Position numbers and translations under genes: made by a program. This document shows positions 10,785-21,984 of a stretch of 64,000 nucleotides of DNA, piece by piece. Origin of the DNA: Camellia lanceoleosa. Taxonomy: Eukaryota; Streptophyta; Magnoliopsida; Ericales; Theaceae. Location: contig CM045758.1 of NCBI GenBank assembly GCA_025200525.1, positions 2,852,001 to 2,916,000 of the forward strand. The letters are read 5' to 3'. Position 1 is the first letter of the stretch, and each line of letters starts with the position of its first letter. The notes under the pieces were generated by a model. It saw only the letters and a list, made by a program, of their open reading frames with translations. It had not been told where the DNA came from and searched no databases.

Positions 10785-11828
10785 TTCTATTTCCACGCCT
10801 AAATAACTAAGGAACACACTTAATGAATTTTTAATTTAATGACAATTATACCTAAACCGTAATGACCATAATAGACATCCAACAACACTTATAATATTAT
10901 ATACAAAAATTCTCTATATATGTCTTTTAAAAACAAAAAGATCTCAATGTACACCTTTTGAGTTAAAAAACATAAACCCTAATTTTTTTTCCCATTGTTG
11001 TCACTTTGCTTGTTACATACTCTATACTCATTTATTACTTGCAAAACAATACTCTCAAAACATCTTTCATATTGCTTTAATCTCTATGTTTACAATCTAT
11101 TATTTATATCGCTTTCTTATCAATTCTACAATTTTTGATTGATTTTGATATGGAAGAGTTGCAAATTTATGGAAGTTCAAACCTAAGTAAAAATATGTCG
11201 GGTTATAGAAAAACAGTAATGAAAATGTTAGTTTTTTTCGATTTTAATTCGGAGAACCAGTGTTGAATTTACGTATTAAATTCGGATATCAATCGCCGAG
11301 ATATATTTACTTCTTCGACATCTATATTTCAAAAATTATTAATAAATTCGGTATTTTAGTTCCGATTTTTTTAAAACCGAATATTTTTAATTTTTTTGGT
11401 TACCAAATGCCGAAATATATAATTTCATTTGGCTCTATAGTGCCAAATTAAAAAAATTTCCCGCCCCTTTTCCAAATTACATGCCTTTGGAACCGAGGTT
11501 AAAGGCCGGTGTTTTATTTTGGAGGTTTTCAATAGAAGTTTTATGGAGGTCTTCCATGGTTGGCTTCAATGGACTCACTGGACATTGGATGTTTTACTTG
11601 ATGGGGGTCTTCAAATTCAGGTGAGTGGAAGTTTTTTGGTCTTCAAGTTTTCAAAAAGTGTGTGAAAATGAGGGGTAAGTGTGTGTACAATAATATTTGA
11701 GTGAAGGATATAATTGTAATTTTTAGTGTGTGGATTCAAAAAAACAATCAATAAATAAATTAACAGGTGTATGTATTAAGAAAAGATTTGCTCTGAGTTA
11801 TTTAGGTGTGTGGAAATATAATTTCCCA
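10780..11828. mobile_element. Mutator-like element, ~1.05 kb, 9-bp target duplication
   Basis: The left end GGAAATTCTATTTCCACGCC and the right end read on the minus strand TGGGAAATTATATTTCCACA form ~30-bp inverted repeats ending in CCTAAATAACT. The element is flanked by a perfect 9-bp duplication ACAAAGTGG at 10771-10779 and 11829-11837, which is diagnostic of Mutator-like insertion. No transposase is visible. Positions 11460-11700 are less AT-rich than the rest and may be captured sequence, but I cannot name it. The copy B counterpart is 49594-50635 with the same duplication. Confidence 0.82.
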
Positions 11829-11883
11829 ACAAAGTGGAGAGGAAATAATAACTCCCTTATCAAAAACACAATAAATAAATTAT

Positions 11884-12229
11884 GGATAAATTACAAATAC
11901 ACCCCCTGAAATTTGATTAAAATATAAATCGCTCCATATGGTTCTGGAAATTACATTTCATCCCTGAGGTTTCTAATTTCATAACAAATCGCCTCTTTTA
12001 TTAATAAATCATCAAATCAATTAACAGTTTTTAATGATATTAGAAATATGTTTCAATTAATAATTGAAGTAATTTTATTATTATATAGGAAAACAATTAT
12101 GAATTTTATTTTTTTTAATTAATTCTGTTAAATAAATAATTCTGACAAAAAGGTATTTATAATTTTTCAAATCACAGGAAACAATCTGTACTTTAAACAA
12201 ATTTCAAGGAGTGCATTTGTAATTTACCT
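11884..12229. mobile_element. Mutator-like MITE, 346 bp, 9-bp target duplication
   Basis: Terminal inverted repeats read GGATAAATTACAAATACACC on the left and AGGTAAATTACAAATGCACT on the right (minus strand). They extend into CTTGAAATTTG/CTGAAATTTG. The perfect 9-bp duplication ATAAATTAT lies at 11875-11883 and 12230-12238. It is non-coding and of the same family as the insertion at 41993-42214. Confidence 0.85.
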
Positions 12230-12331
12230 ATAAATTATCTTGAATGCTCATTATCCACTCTCAAAACAATCAGTTAAATCGCCAACAAACATAAGCCCCA
12301 AACTTCCCTCTGCCAATGGTATAAATTATTT

Positions 12332-13265
12332 GGGTCATTTACATATAAGTCCCATTTTGTGAACTTATAATCCATTAAGTTCTAGATAAAATTATTTGCT
12401 CCTTCAAGTCCCATTAATTTTTAATAGACCAAATTATCCTTCCAACAAACTCCAGGCGAGTTATCTCGATGTCGCCTTCCCTCTCCCTTTCGTCCTTAAG
12501 TCCTCGATCGACGTTCTCGATGGAGCTTCGTTGCTGGAAATCTAGCTCCGCCACTAGAACCACCGCCTCCTTCCCCTACTTAGATCTGCGATGTCGTCGT
12601 CATCGATGAAGATGAAGAACTCAAACCCGCAAGTGGCTCATGTGTGAGGTTGAGGTTGTTGTTGATCTGTCTCTGAACAGATCTACCTCTCTCTATCGCC
12701 GCTGATTTGCCTCGTCACCACCTAAAATTTAAGGTCTCTAGGAGGGTTGGGTGATGAATTGGGTAGATTTGCGGCTGTTGCTTATGTGAGTCCACCGAAA
12801 GATGAGGACTCAGAGCCGGCGTTGGAGACTCGTCCAGAAGGCGATGAGTCCATTGATTGTGAGGTTTCGATTTTCACTGAGTTCACAAATGCCACTGCCA
12901 TTAGAGAGAGAGAAAGAGAGGGAGGGAGAGATCTGGGATTTTTTGAAATTGAGAACCTTCTCAATTTATAATATTCTCAATTTTAATCATGAAAAAAATT
13001 GAGAAATTTCTCAAAATTGATAATTATAAATTTCTTAATTTTGATAATATTCTCAGTTCATATTAGAAAAAAATTGAGAAATTTCTTAGTTTTGATAATT
13101 ATAAATTAAGAACATTCTCAGTTTTAAAATTGAGAACATTCTCAATTTTGAGATTAAAGGGTAAAACGTCTTTTTACTTGTAAATGGGACTTAGTAGTTC
13201 AAAATTTTTTGACAGGACCTAAGCTACCACCACATATGTAGATAGGACTTTTAAGTAATTAATCC
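12332..13265. mobile_element. Pack-MULE-like element carrying a gene fragment
   Basis: The ends GGGTCATTTACATATAAGTCC and, on the minus strand, GGATTAATTACTTAAAAGTCC form a 21-bp imperfect inverted repeat. The flanks AAATTATTT (12323-12331) and AAATTATTA (13266-13274) agree at 8 of 9 positions, as expected of a Mutator-like duplication. The interior at 12440-12910 is markedly GC-richer than its surroundings and looks like captured host exon and leader sequence. Positions 12960-13150 are repeats of TTGAGAA/TTCTCAA that fold on each other. The counterpart is 51137-52059. Confidence 0.65.
12785..12901 (-). pseudogene. 5' coding fragment of an unknown gene inside the Pack-MULE-like element
   Basis: On the minus strand a CT-rich leader (CTCTCTTTCTCTCTCTA) leads into ATG at about 12901, opening MAVAFVNSVKIETSQSMDSS and continuing SPSGRVSNAGSESSSFGGLT before a stop. 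A pyrimidine-rich leader directly before ATG is typical of a real plant gene start, so this is probably a captured first exon. The overlapping plus-strand frame (MGDELGRFAAVAYV...) is an alternative. I do not recognise either product. The identical segment is at about 51585-51701 in copy B. Confidence 0.35.
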
Positions 13266-13274
13266 AAATTATTA

Positions 13275-13500
13275 TCCAAAAATAAGGTTTAGAATCATAC
13301 CAGAATAATGCTGAGGAAACACCGACACTTTCAGGATTCCATCTTGGTGTCACCAATACTCCAATACCCACTAACCCTACAATAGTTCCTAACAACAGTA
13401 TCAATAACGAGATACACATCAAAGAATCACATGAGGCTACAACAATTGACAATCCCGATAGTTAATTCACTTGAAACATTCAACAGCATGGCCATCGTCA
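13275..13500 (-). other. Unassigned open frame with a hydrophobic segment
   Basis: The minus strand has an open frame at 13219-13452 with a strongly hydrophobic stretch (LMCISLLILLLGTIVGLVGI) followed by VLVTPRWNPESVGVSS. It overlaps the Mutator-like element's end and no family is recognised. The copy B equivalent (52080-52260) is disrupted. It may be a decayed gene piece or chance. Confidence 0.15.
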
Positions 13501-13668
13501 GGGGCATTTTGGAAAGAGGCTAAAAAAGTTAGTTTTTTGGCTTTTTAATTTTTTTAGCCAAAAAAGCCAGATTTTTTACCTAAAAGAATTCAGTTTTTTG
13601 CCAAAAAAGCCACCAAAAAAGCTAAAAAATCAAAAAGTCAATTTTTTACCAACTTCCCAAAACACCAC
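13501..13668. mobile_element. Foldback MITE, ~168 bp
   Basis: The ends GGGGCATTTTGGAAAG and, on the minus strand, GTGGTGTTTTGGGAAG are inverted, and the interior is made of AAAAAAGCC/GGCTTTTTT blocks that pair across the element. It is non-coding. The counterpart is 52295-52462, essentially unchanged. Confidence 0.6.
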
Positions 13669-13679
13669 TTAGTAGCATT

Positions 13680-14190
13680 GACTCTTACATAGGCCCCAAT
13701 TGCCTAGTCGAAAAAGAATAATGTAAAACCCGCCTCATATATCAAATATATCTAAGGAATCAACATAGTTATTATCACGACCCAAACTTGCCCCTATATT
13801 GTTGTGTTCCTCTCCATTTCTCTCTAATTTTAGCTCAAAAGTGTATGAAGATGATGAATTCATAAGCTTAAGCTATATATATAGGTTTAATTAGCTTAAG
13901 TTAATTAAGCTTGTTTAGGGTTAATTAATCCCACTTAACTCTAATAAATTCTAATTAATTATTTTAATTATTTTGATCCGAATTAATTTTTAATTAAAGT
14001 TGCGATAAAATTCTAAATTTCTAATTAGCCTATTGGGCTAGTCAATTTCGATTTATGAAGCCATTAAAGCTCTCAATTGATGTCTCTAAGTCGGCAATTC
14101 TAATAGGTATTCCATAAACAAACAGATATTCATACTTAAACATATAATTCAGCAATTAAAGTCATACAAATAATATAAAACAATAATGTA
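13680..14190. other. AT-rich stretch, possible old LTR sequence
   Basis: Contains TTAATTAAGCTT-type and AATTAATT motifs and a GAATTCATAAGCTTAAGC segment that resembles plant LTR-retrotransposon termini, but I found no paired LTR, primer-binding site or polypurine tract. The counterpart is 52475-52985. No gene is seen. Confidence 0.25.
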
Positions 14191-14192
14191 CG

Positions 14193-15962
14193 CGTTGGGA
14201 TAGAGAAATTGAGAATACCGATTTTAAATTGTCTTATAGTGGTAAAGATAGACGTAGGAATGTGGTAGGAATCATAGTTGCCAAGAGTCTTGTGGAAAAA
14301 CGCTTATAAAAAAAAAAGGAGAGATGGAAGAACGTTTACCAAAAAAAAAAAAAAAGAAGGAGAGATAGAAGAACTATTTTAAAAAACTATTAAATGAGGA
14401 ACATAGAGGTACATCAATAGGGGAAGAAATAACTAGTAATACGATAAACCAAGACTATAGGTTCTATCGCAGGATTAGGAACTTTGAAGTGGAGATTGCA
14501 CTTAAGAAGATGAAATCAAATAAGGCTTTAGGATTCGATGATATCCCTATTGAAGCTTGGAAGTGTTTGGGTAAAAAAAGAGTTGCTTGGCCAACTAGGT
14601 TGTTTAGAAAAATTATGTTGACTAGGAACATACCAGATGAGTGAAGGAAAAGTATTTTAGTGTCAATCTATAAGAATAAAGGAGATGTCCAAAATTGCAG
14701 CAACTATAGAGGAATCAAGCAAATGTGTCATATAATAAAAGTGTGAGAGAGGGTGATGAAACTCCGATTGCGAGATATAACAGAGGTGTTAGAGAATCAA
14801 TTTGGGTTTATGCCTGGCAAGTCAACAATGGAAACGATCTATCTGTTGAGGAGAGTAATAGAAAAGTATAGGGAAAAGAAAAAAGACATTCATATGGTGT
14901 TTATCGATTTTGAGAAAGCATATGATAGAGTGTTTCGGAATATAATATGGTGGGTGTTAGAGAAGAAAAGGGTGACAAAAGGTTACAATGATGTGATTAG
15001 GGACATATATGAAGGGGTGGTGACCATTATTAGATCGCCTATTGGAGAGACAAATGAATTTCCTAGGATTACACCAAGGATCTACCTTAAATCCTTATCT
15101 TTTTGCGTTAGTTATGGATGGGTTGACGAGAAATATTCATGATGGCGTGCCATGATGTATGCTTTTTGCAGATGATATTGTGTTAGTGGATGAGACCAGA
15201 GAAGGAGTTAACACAAAGTTGGAGATTTGGAGAAAAACACTTGAATCTAAAAGATTCTGAATAAGCAGAACTAAGACGGAGTACATGGAGTGTAAACTGA
15301 GTAACAGTAACAATGAAAGCAAAGGATAAGTGAAGATTGAGAACCCATAACTGCCTAACAGTGAACATTTTCGTCATTTAGGATAGATTATCACAACGGC
15401 GGAGGAGATTGATGCAGATGTGGCCCATAGGATTAAGGCCGGGTGGCTTAAGTGAAAAAGTTGGGGTACTGTACGATAAACGAATACCCACTAGACTAAA
15501 AGGTAAGTTTTATAGAACGACTATTAGACCAGCGATGTTGTATGAGACGGAGTGTTAGGTAACCAAGAAACAACAAGTTAATAAGATAAGCATTACTGAG
15601 ATGAAGATGCTAAGATGGATGTGTGGTAAAACTAGACAAGACAGAATTAGAAATGAATATATTCGGGAATAAGACGGAGTAACACCGATAAAAGATAAGT
15701 AGAGAGAAAATCGATTGAAATGGTTTGGCCATATACAACGGAGACCAATAGAGGCAGTAATGAAGAGATGCGCTGCAGTGACGATAGATGGAAGTGTTAT
15801 GGGACTGGGTAGGCCTAGATTAACGTTGACTAGTATTGTAAACAGAGATATAAATTTACTAAATTTGACTAACAAAAACTTTGATAGAGCTACATGGAGA
15901 AGGAGAATTCATGTGGCGACCCCAATTTGATGTGACTTAAGACTTGATTTGGTTTGGTTTTA
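14193..15962 (+). mobile_element. RTE-type LINE, 5' truncated and decayed, copy A
   Basis: The plus strand preserves, in shifting frames, the RTE-clade polyprotein. A short endonuclease remnant (KYSGKDRRRN near 14245) is followed by a deletion. The linker region comes next (ALKKMKSNKALGFDDIP at 14500), then NKGDVQNCSNYRGIK (14680), ENQFGFMPGKSTMET (14790) and HMVFIDFEKAYDRV (14893) with the catalytic Asp. The FADD catalytic box lies at 15162-15176, followed by the C-terminal MLRWMCGKTR (15609) and WFGHIQRRP (15723) region ending near 15930. Internal stops occur (for example the TGA after NIPDE at 14641) along with several frameshifts, so it cannot be autonomous. RTE elements move by target-primed reverse transcription. 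The 3' edge (GATTTGGTTTGGTTTT) is approximate. Confidence 0.88.
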
Positions 15963-16213
15963 AAGATTGACAATTCAAAACCAAAATTGTTTCGACATTA
16001 CATCAATTTTATACCCGACCAATATATTTACGAAAACCAACTTCTAAGAGAAATGAACTGGGTTGGTGACAAGTTTAATGATCTGCAGAGTCTACAAAGA
16101 CAAAGACCGAGCATCAAGAAAACAGATAGGCATATTGTAGTACAAATTACTGTGCTACAAGGTATTATTTCACAACTAGAAAGACCCAATTCAGAGGTAA
16201 TGAAGTCTCTCCC
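15963..16213. other. Spacer between LINE and SINE
   Basis: No gene, inverted repeat or known element recognised. A short open frame running across it into the SINE has no support. The counterpart is 54736-54984. Confidence 0.5.
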
Positions 16214-16230
16214 ATTAAGGAATAAGCATC

Positions 16231-16494
16231 TTTTTCTTTTCTTTTTTAATTCAAAAAAGTGAATATATAGATAGGCTACTCCAACATATCTGTTAGAGAG
16301 TATTTCTCCTTAGTATCTACAACATATCTACAGGAAACCCCATCACACCTACGTCAGGACCGAAACTTAAGTCCCCGCATGCTCTAGGCGTTAAAAGAGT
16401 ATGTTTAATTCCAACAAGGGGCTATGTAGACTCGAACCCAAGCCTTGAGTGAGAGATTCAAAAGTCTTATCTACTGAACCAACCCCTAGTTGGT
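16231..16494 (-). mobile_element. tRNA-derived SINE with 17-bp target duplications
   Basis: Read on the minus strand, the element begins CCAACTAGGGGTTGGTTCAG. An A-box-like GGTTCAGTAGATAAG is followed about 35 bases later by a B-box-like GGTTCGAGTCT, the internal RNA polymerase III promoter layout of tRNA-derived SINEs. It ends in an A-rich tail (AAAAAAGAAAAGAAAAAG). Perfect 17-bp direct repeats ATTAAGGAATAAGCATC flank it at 16214-16230 and 16495-16511. The length of 264 bp suits a plant SINE. It would depend on a LINE partner for movement; whether that is the RTE family next door cannot be told. Confidence 0.88.
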
Positions 16495-16675
16495 ATTAAG
16501 GAATAAGCATCAACAAAAGCTCGATACCTCCATCCTTGGTCATTTTGATACACGAGAAATACTCCTCAACCAACCAAGACATAAACATATCTTTCTGCAA
16601 CCTTCAGCAGATCAAAAGAATATAGGGAAGAAAACCAATCGACAACTATATATATTTATATATATACTAATGTGT

Positions 16676-17245
16676 ACAAGCCCACAAAGGCCATGAATCA
16701 CTATAAACAACCCAAGCCCATCGCTTGGAGCCCAATACATAACCTAGCTAGTGGGGCCCAAAACAGCTGGAATCCAACATGACATAAAGAGCCAATGACA
16801 TTCAGACATATGGCAGGTGAAGGACGAGCCACATTAGCAGACAAAGATCTGCAAAGTTATTGCCACTGCACATCACCATTAATGCAACTCATCACAGCAT
16901 TTATTATGACAACACCTCTCCGTCGGAACAAGACCCCCTTACCCTGAACAAGGTAAGTTACAGCATAGACTTTCGGCGATGAGGGTAGGTCGGAAGGGAC
17001 AGCGAAATGATTACCAAAGGATATAAGTAAACGTTGAAGACAAGAAAAAAGTTAAGCTTTCCATCTCTAAACTCTCCTTACACCCTACTTCTCCTTCTAA
17101 CTTGCTCGTCAGAGGGTTCACTGGGGGACTACCTCGGGCCCCATTGGACTTGTTTGCAGGTAACCCGATGGGCCTGGTCAACTGGACGTGGACACTGAAG
17201 AGCTTGGACTTGTTCGACCCATTCACTTGGACAAACAGTATCATC
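16676..17245. mobile_element. Probable solo-LTR-like sequence
   Basis: A ~570-bp stretch, GC-richer than its flanks, with features common in plant LTRs: repeated GGGCCC/GGCCCA, a CTTTCGGCGATGAGGG segment and an AGGGTTCACTGGGGGACTAC segment. No second LTR, primer-binding site or unambiguous TG...CA with 5-bp duplication was found, so class and ends are uncertain. In copy B (about 55436-56010) the first ~480 bases are identical and the last ~100 carry clustered CAG/CTG/CC changes. Confidence 0.35.
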
Positions 17246-17460
17246 ATATACAACCATAAGGATTTGCAAATAACCAAATAACCACTTCAAGGAATATAGA
17301 CCCAAAGGAAATAAGCTCTTAGAAATTAAGGAAAGTTAACATTACAACATATGAAATAATGACTATGGAAATCTGATCTGATAAGGCATCAAGATGATGT
17401 CCACCACTCCTGGGGAAACAAACAAGGATCACCACAGATACACCAAAAGATATATATATA

Positions 17461-17490
17461 CTAGCGTATGCCCGTGCTTGAAGGCACGAT
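17461..17490 (-). mobile_element. Helitron 3' terminus
   Basis: On the minus strand: a hairpin CGTGC-CTTCAA-GCACG, then GGCATACG, then CTAG followed by T. A short GC hairpin about 8-10 bases before CTAG|T is the classic 3' end of plant Helitrons. The body must lie at higher coordinates. Its 5' TC end was not found, so the element's length is unknown. The counterpart in copy B is at 56216-56243 with a damaged stem. Confidence 0.5.
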
Positions 17491-17936
17491 ACAATTAATG
17501 ATGAGATTAAAATATAAATCAAAATTAGAGAGGAATGTATTCAAATTAATAAAGCTTAACACATAAATTGAAAGATCAATTCTACCAACAGAAATGATGA
17601 TCAAGACCTCAATTCCATCAACAAACTTGAAGATATATCACTCTTGGGCCAAACAAAAATTTGGCTATCATTAGAATTAGAATATAACCTGTACCTTTAG
17701 ATATATCACACCTGGGCCAAAAAAAAAAAAAGTGAAAAAATACCAAATAGAAACATACCAAACAGATAAAACTACATAATCATTCTGTTTTGGAGAGGTT
17801 GTTTTCGAATTGGGTAAGAGAGAGAGTAGTAGATTCTCATATAAGCTCATCATTTAATTTTTTATTTTTTAGACAAACAAAAAAATAGATTAGTTTTTGG
17901 ATATATAAATGGTAAATACTAAGAAATTGACTACAG

Positions 17937-18118
17937 AAAACATAACACACACATCTATTCTGGAGAGGTTGATAATGTGGGTGGTTGTTGTTGTTGCGGC
18001 GGCCGCAGTGGTGGAGGTGTGTTGGTGTTGGGGAGAGGACGCGAGGCAGAGGAACACTGTAGAGACCATGATATTGACAGAAGATGGTGAGGATTAGGCC
18101 GATTGACAAATTATGAGT
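17937..18118 (-). pseudogene. Second copy of the captured Pro/Gln-rich gene fragment
   Basis: The minus strand repeats 1450-1615. The shared core runs CTCTACAGTGTTCCTCT, then CCCCAACAC, then a Pro/Gln-codon tract and ATTATCAACCTCTCCAGA. It reads NTNTPPPLRPPQQQQPPTL then STSPE before a stop. It lies on the body side of the Helitron 3' end at 17461 and in the same orientation, so the Helitron is a plausible carrier. The membrane-segment exon found after the first copy is not seen here. The copy B counterpart (about 56697-56877) is heavily altered. Confidence 0.45.
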
Positions 18119-18608
18119 TTGACTATCGTTAACATTCTGCTTTTATCATCCATGGACATGCTGCACCACAATTCATGAAAGAATGAATGGATATCTTATG
18201 CGGCAGAATGATAATGTCATAGCGATCTGATATGACCAGAGATGAAAGATTAGGAGAGGCTACTTCCATGAAAAGTAAAGCATGAATAGGGATTTTCATT
18301 ACAATGAATATTAAGTCATGATTATAAAATCGATCTAATTTTTCTTATAAAAAATGGTCACCAAATTTTTTTATATAATAAAATATTCAAATTATAAAAC
18401 CAAACTCATAATAGACCGGCCATACAACGGTCTTAATATTTTCTTAAATTCATATTCGAATAAGACTGAAACAACTGTATTTCCTCGTGTATGAGTATGA
18501 CTACTACCTCTCTTCTAGTTCAAAAGGGAAATAAATGAAAATAATGTTTCCAACAATGATTAAGCAGTTAAACAGGAGATATTAACTTCCCGGGAATAGC
18601 TATTATAT

Positions 18609-19002
18609 GACTACTATATTTTTTTAGTCACGAAAAGCTCATATTTGGCAACGAAATTCTTTGGTCGGCAAAGAGTAACCCAAAAAATATGCATGGTCTT
18701 TGACAACTAAAATTTCTTTTGTTGGCAGATAATTGTATACGACGATCAAATTAAATTTTTCGTAGCCTAAAATATAGACTATCACCGACTAACAGGTTTT
18801 TGGTCGCCTATTACTTAATATTTAGTGACTAAATTTTTTTTAGTCGCCAATAAATAGCATATCTCGACTAAATTAATATAGTAGCTAAACTTCGAACCAA
18901 CGCTGACTAATATATTTTTTAGTCACCAAAAATGACACTTTTGGCGACTAAATTTATTTTGGTTGCCAAATTTAGTCGCCAAATGTGTAATTTCTTGTAG
19001 TG
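18609..19002 (-). mobile_element. CACTA-type (En/Spm) non-autonomous element
   Basis: The right edge, on the minus strand, begins CACTACAAGAAATTACACA, the canonical plant CACTA terminus. The interior has many copies of TTTAGTCGCCAA/TTGGCGACTAAA in both orientations, as expected of subterminal transposase-binding motifs. The left edge (GACTACTATATTTTTTTAG; GACTACTACATT in copy B) is a decayed version of the same terminus. There is no coding sequence. The counterpart is 57363-57756. Confidence 0.7.
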
Positions 19003-19110
19003 AAGGAAACGCAAACCCATATCATCCACACACATAAAGAATTACATGCCTAGAATCAAACCATGACAAAATTGGACTTTCAACATGTTTAACTAATAAA
19101 GATAAAAACA

Positions 19111-19240
19111 CATTAGCATGTTTTATAGACCAAAAGAGAAATAGTTGTATAACCTAATTAGCATAATCCACAAATCTAAAAGTAAATATTTGAAATCCAA
19201 TACACAAACTGAAAGAAAAAAGAAAAAGAAATCTCTCTTA
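19111..19240 (+). repeat. Direct repeat, first member (~130 bp)
   Basis: Shares long identical runs with 19945-20080, for example AAAAGAGAAATAGTTGTATA and CACAAATCTAAAAGTAAATA, about 835 bases apart. A local duplication seems likely. Copy B has the same pair at about 57870-57990 and 58705-58830. No gene is recognised here. Confidence 0.75.
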
Positions 19241-19944
19241 AATTAGCAAAAACTTTAGTCTTCCCTGGGGATCGGTTAGTGCCCTGTTGATTTCTTATAA
19301 TTTATTTTTTCAAACTCTTGCCAGACCTTTTAATTCCACAACACTGTTCAGATTCCATAAAAAAAAAAAAAAAAAAAATAGGAGTATGATGCTTTATCAA
19401 TCATGACTCACATCAGCTTATAACTTCTGCGTATATCACTTGCATAAGATAATGAAATTTTACAATGTTTTCTTGCCTACATAATACTACTATGGAGGGA
19501 AATTATCTCTGGCAATCTCAATTTGGAGTTCAGCGTCCATGTCATGTACATAAGCGGTTTTAGTTTTTCTACATAGAAACAATTTACAAAATATATGGAG
19601 CTCAACTGTTCATAAACTTCAGGTGTGTAAAATTAGGGCTTTCTGCTATATGAGAACAATGGTTAGATTAAGTAAAATCATGCGAATGCGATTAAAATCT
19701 TGATCAAAGCTGAAGCATGTATATAAATAAATGTGTTTACCCTTAGCTATGTTGCATGAGGCTAAGATGGTAGTTATCACGATGGTTGAGATGGGGAGTG
19801 GGGTTGCTACAGTTGTTGCAATCAAGATGTCGACAAAGGGTCGCTAAGGAGGGAGGAGCAGAGATGGTTGTGAGGAGTGTGGGTGTCTGCGAAAAGGAAG
19901 AGGCAAATCTGCTACTGTGGTCATGGTGGAGAAATCTGTGTACA

Positions 19945-20080
19945 TCAACATGTTTTGTACACCAAAAGAGAAATAGTTGTATAACCTAATCAACATAATC
20001 CACAAATCTAAAAGTAAATATTTGTAATCCACTACACAAATTGAAGGAAAAAAGAAAAAGAAGAAAAGAAATCGCTCTAG
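19945..20080 (+). repeat. Direct repeat, second member
   Basis: Partner of 19111-19240, followed by a purine-rich tract of GAAAAAGAAATCTCTC units. The 705 bases between the two members hold no recognised gene. Confidence 0.75.
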
Positions 20081-21984
20081 GAAAAAAGAAAAAGAAATCT
20101 CTCTAAGAAAAAGAAAGCCCTAATTTAAGTGTAGAAGATAAGGCGAAAATGGCCAAATAATGTTTCATAGTAGCGGAAGCAAAACAATTCCAAACCAAAA
20201 ATTAGTATGTGAACACAATTTACAAACCAAACCAATATGAAGGACTCATATAATTTTGATGCTCATATAATTTCCTAAAATGAGAATAAAACTACACAAT
20301 TGAGAAAACTCAGTTTGATCCAACTTTATAGACTCACACATATATTCAAGAACGATCACCGTAGAGTTCTATTTAAAAAATAGCAAAGGAAGCTAAGTAG
20401 AATATATTTAGTTTCCTTTGCCTTTGTCGGACTGGGAAGAAACAGAGGGTGGGAAGGCAAGTAAAACAATAATGTAATTGGCAATTCTAAAGCAATAAGA
20501 TACACCCGACAACAACATTTTATAAATAATAATGAAGGCAACTGAAGCAACATTGTAAATAATGTTAGGATCAAAATGTAATTGAAATTTGTGAAGGACA
20601 AAATTTAAATAAAATAAAACAACAAAAACATTCAAGCACATGACAGCTTGATTAATTGTTTGTAGAATGAGGAAATTAGGCTCTTGTTCATTCCACTCTC
20701 AAACGGATCCTAAAACAACCAAAATAAAAATGAAGAAACTGATAGCAAAATAGGTTTAATAGTTAGCAATCAAATAGAGAGAGAATGGAAGAGGCAAAAC
20801 AAACAAACACAGCCCAAGAAATTCTAAACAAACCCCAAGAATTCCATGACTAAACCTTTGGATCATACAGGAAAGTAAAATTTTTCATAAACTACAGACT
20901 ACTTGCAAGATGCATTATGGTCCAAAATGAATTAAAAAAATCAAAATGGGTGATCAAGGGCCTTAATCTCATAGGTTACAGTTTATATCCATAACAGTAA
21001 TGCCTTTTACATGCAGTAAACCAATGTGATGTGTTGTGTCATTTCCATTCTTTTCTCACCCCTTACAATCCAACCAAATGCTTATATATTTTTATAACCT
21101 CAAAATAGCAAGAAAGCTGCAAGTTTTATAATATTAAAAAAAAAACAGTTGGTACAAACATGCAAAGAAAGACAGCAAAAGAAATTTGAAGTGGACAGAC
21201 ACCCAAAAGAGTCACACAACATAGCACAATTTTTTTTTTCTTTTGAAAGAGTAAAAAGTGAATTCACAGGAAGAAACAAAATTCTATGAAACTCAAATGA
21301 AACACCAATTTATTAATAACCCAAATAAACTCCAAATTCAGCACTTCAACAACACCAATTTACCAGCACTTCAACTAAACCTGCAATTTTGGCAACAGCC
21401 CCACCCAAAAGCTTCATAGTAAAACAATCCAATTCCAACCCCAAAATAGAACATTTCACAACACCAACACTTAAAAAAAATAATAATAATAAAATATGGA
21501 AGAAGTCAGACTTCACATACAATTACTCAATTACTTCTTTTTTTACTCAATTACTCTTCATACTTTTTTTTTTTTTTTTTTTTTTTGCAGAAAATGTGAG
21601 CATAGCTATTCCACAAAGAACCAAAAAGAAATAGAGATAGAGAGAAAGAGAAATCAAATTACTTGGTTAACATGGGTTAAATCCCTCGAACAATTCGATT
21701 CTTTCCCAACAGCAAGAACACCACAATTTTCCCAACAGCAGCAGCACCACAATTTTCACAACAACAGCAGTACCACAATTGGTTAATGCTAGGGAAACAA
21801 ACACAACCATTAGAGCTGAAAAAAACAGAGAGAGAAGGGAAAAGGCAGAAAAAGATTGAAACCCCAAGTGGAAAACCAGTTGAAGAACAGGAAATAAACC
21901 CAGATTGAGAGAGAGAATGGCAGCCCAAATCTATATAATAAAGTACTTCTCAAGATATAACCATAACATCAAACCTAAAATGGA

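Noticed and set aside
11260..11451. 63-codon open frame
   Set aside because: AT-rich frame inside the Mutator-like element with no recognisable domain; copy B breaks it.
14753..15142. 129-codon open frame as a host gene
   Set aside because: It encodes RTE reverse-transcriptase motifs (QFGFMPGKST, FIDFEKAYD) and is one piece of the decayed LINE.
16430..16494. Functional tRNA gene
   Set aside because: A and B boxes are present, but the sequence cannot form a full cloverleaf with anticodon and acceptor stems, and 17-bp target duplications plus an A-rich tail mark it as a SINE.
21389..21786. Overlapping plus-strand open frames
   Set aside because: They cross a T-run and Gln-codon repeats, and no domain is visible. 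The region looks like untranslated leader sequence of an unidentified minus-strand transcript.
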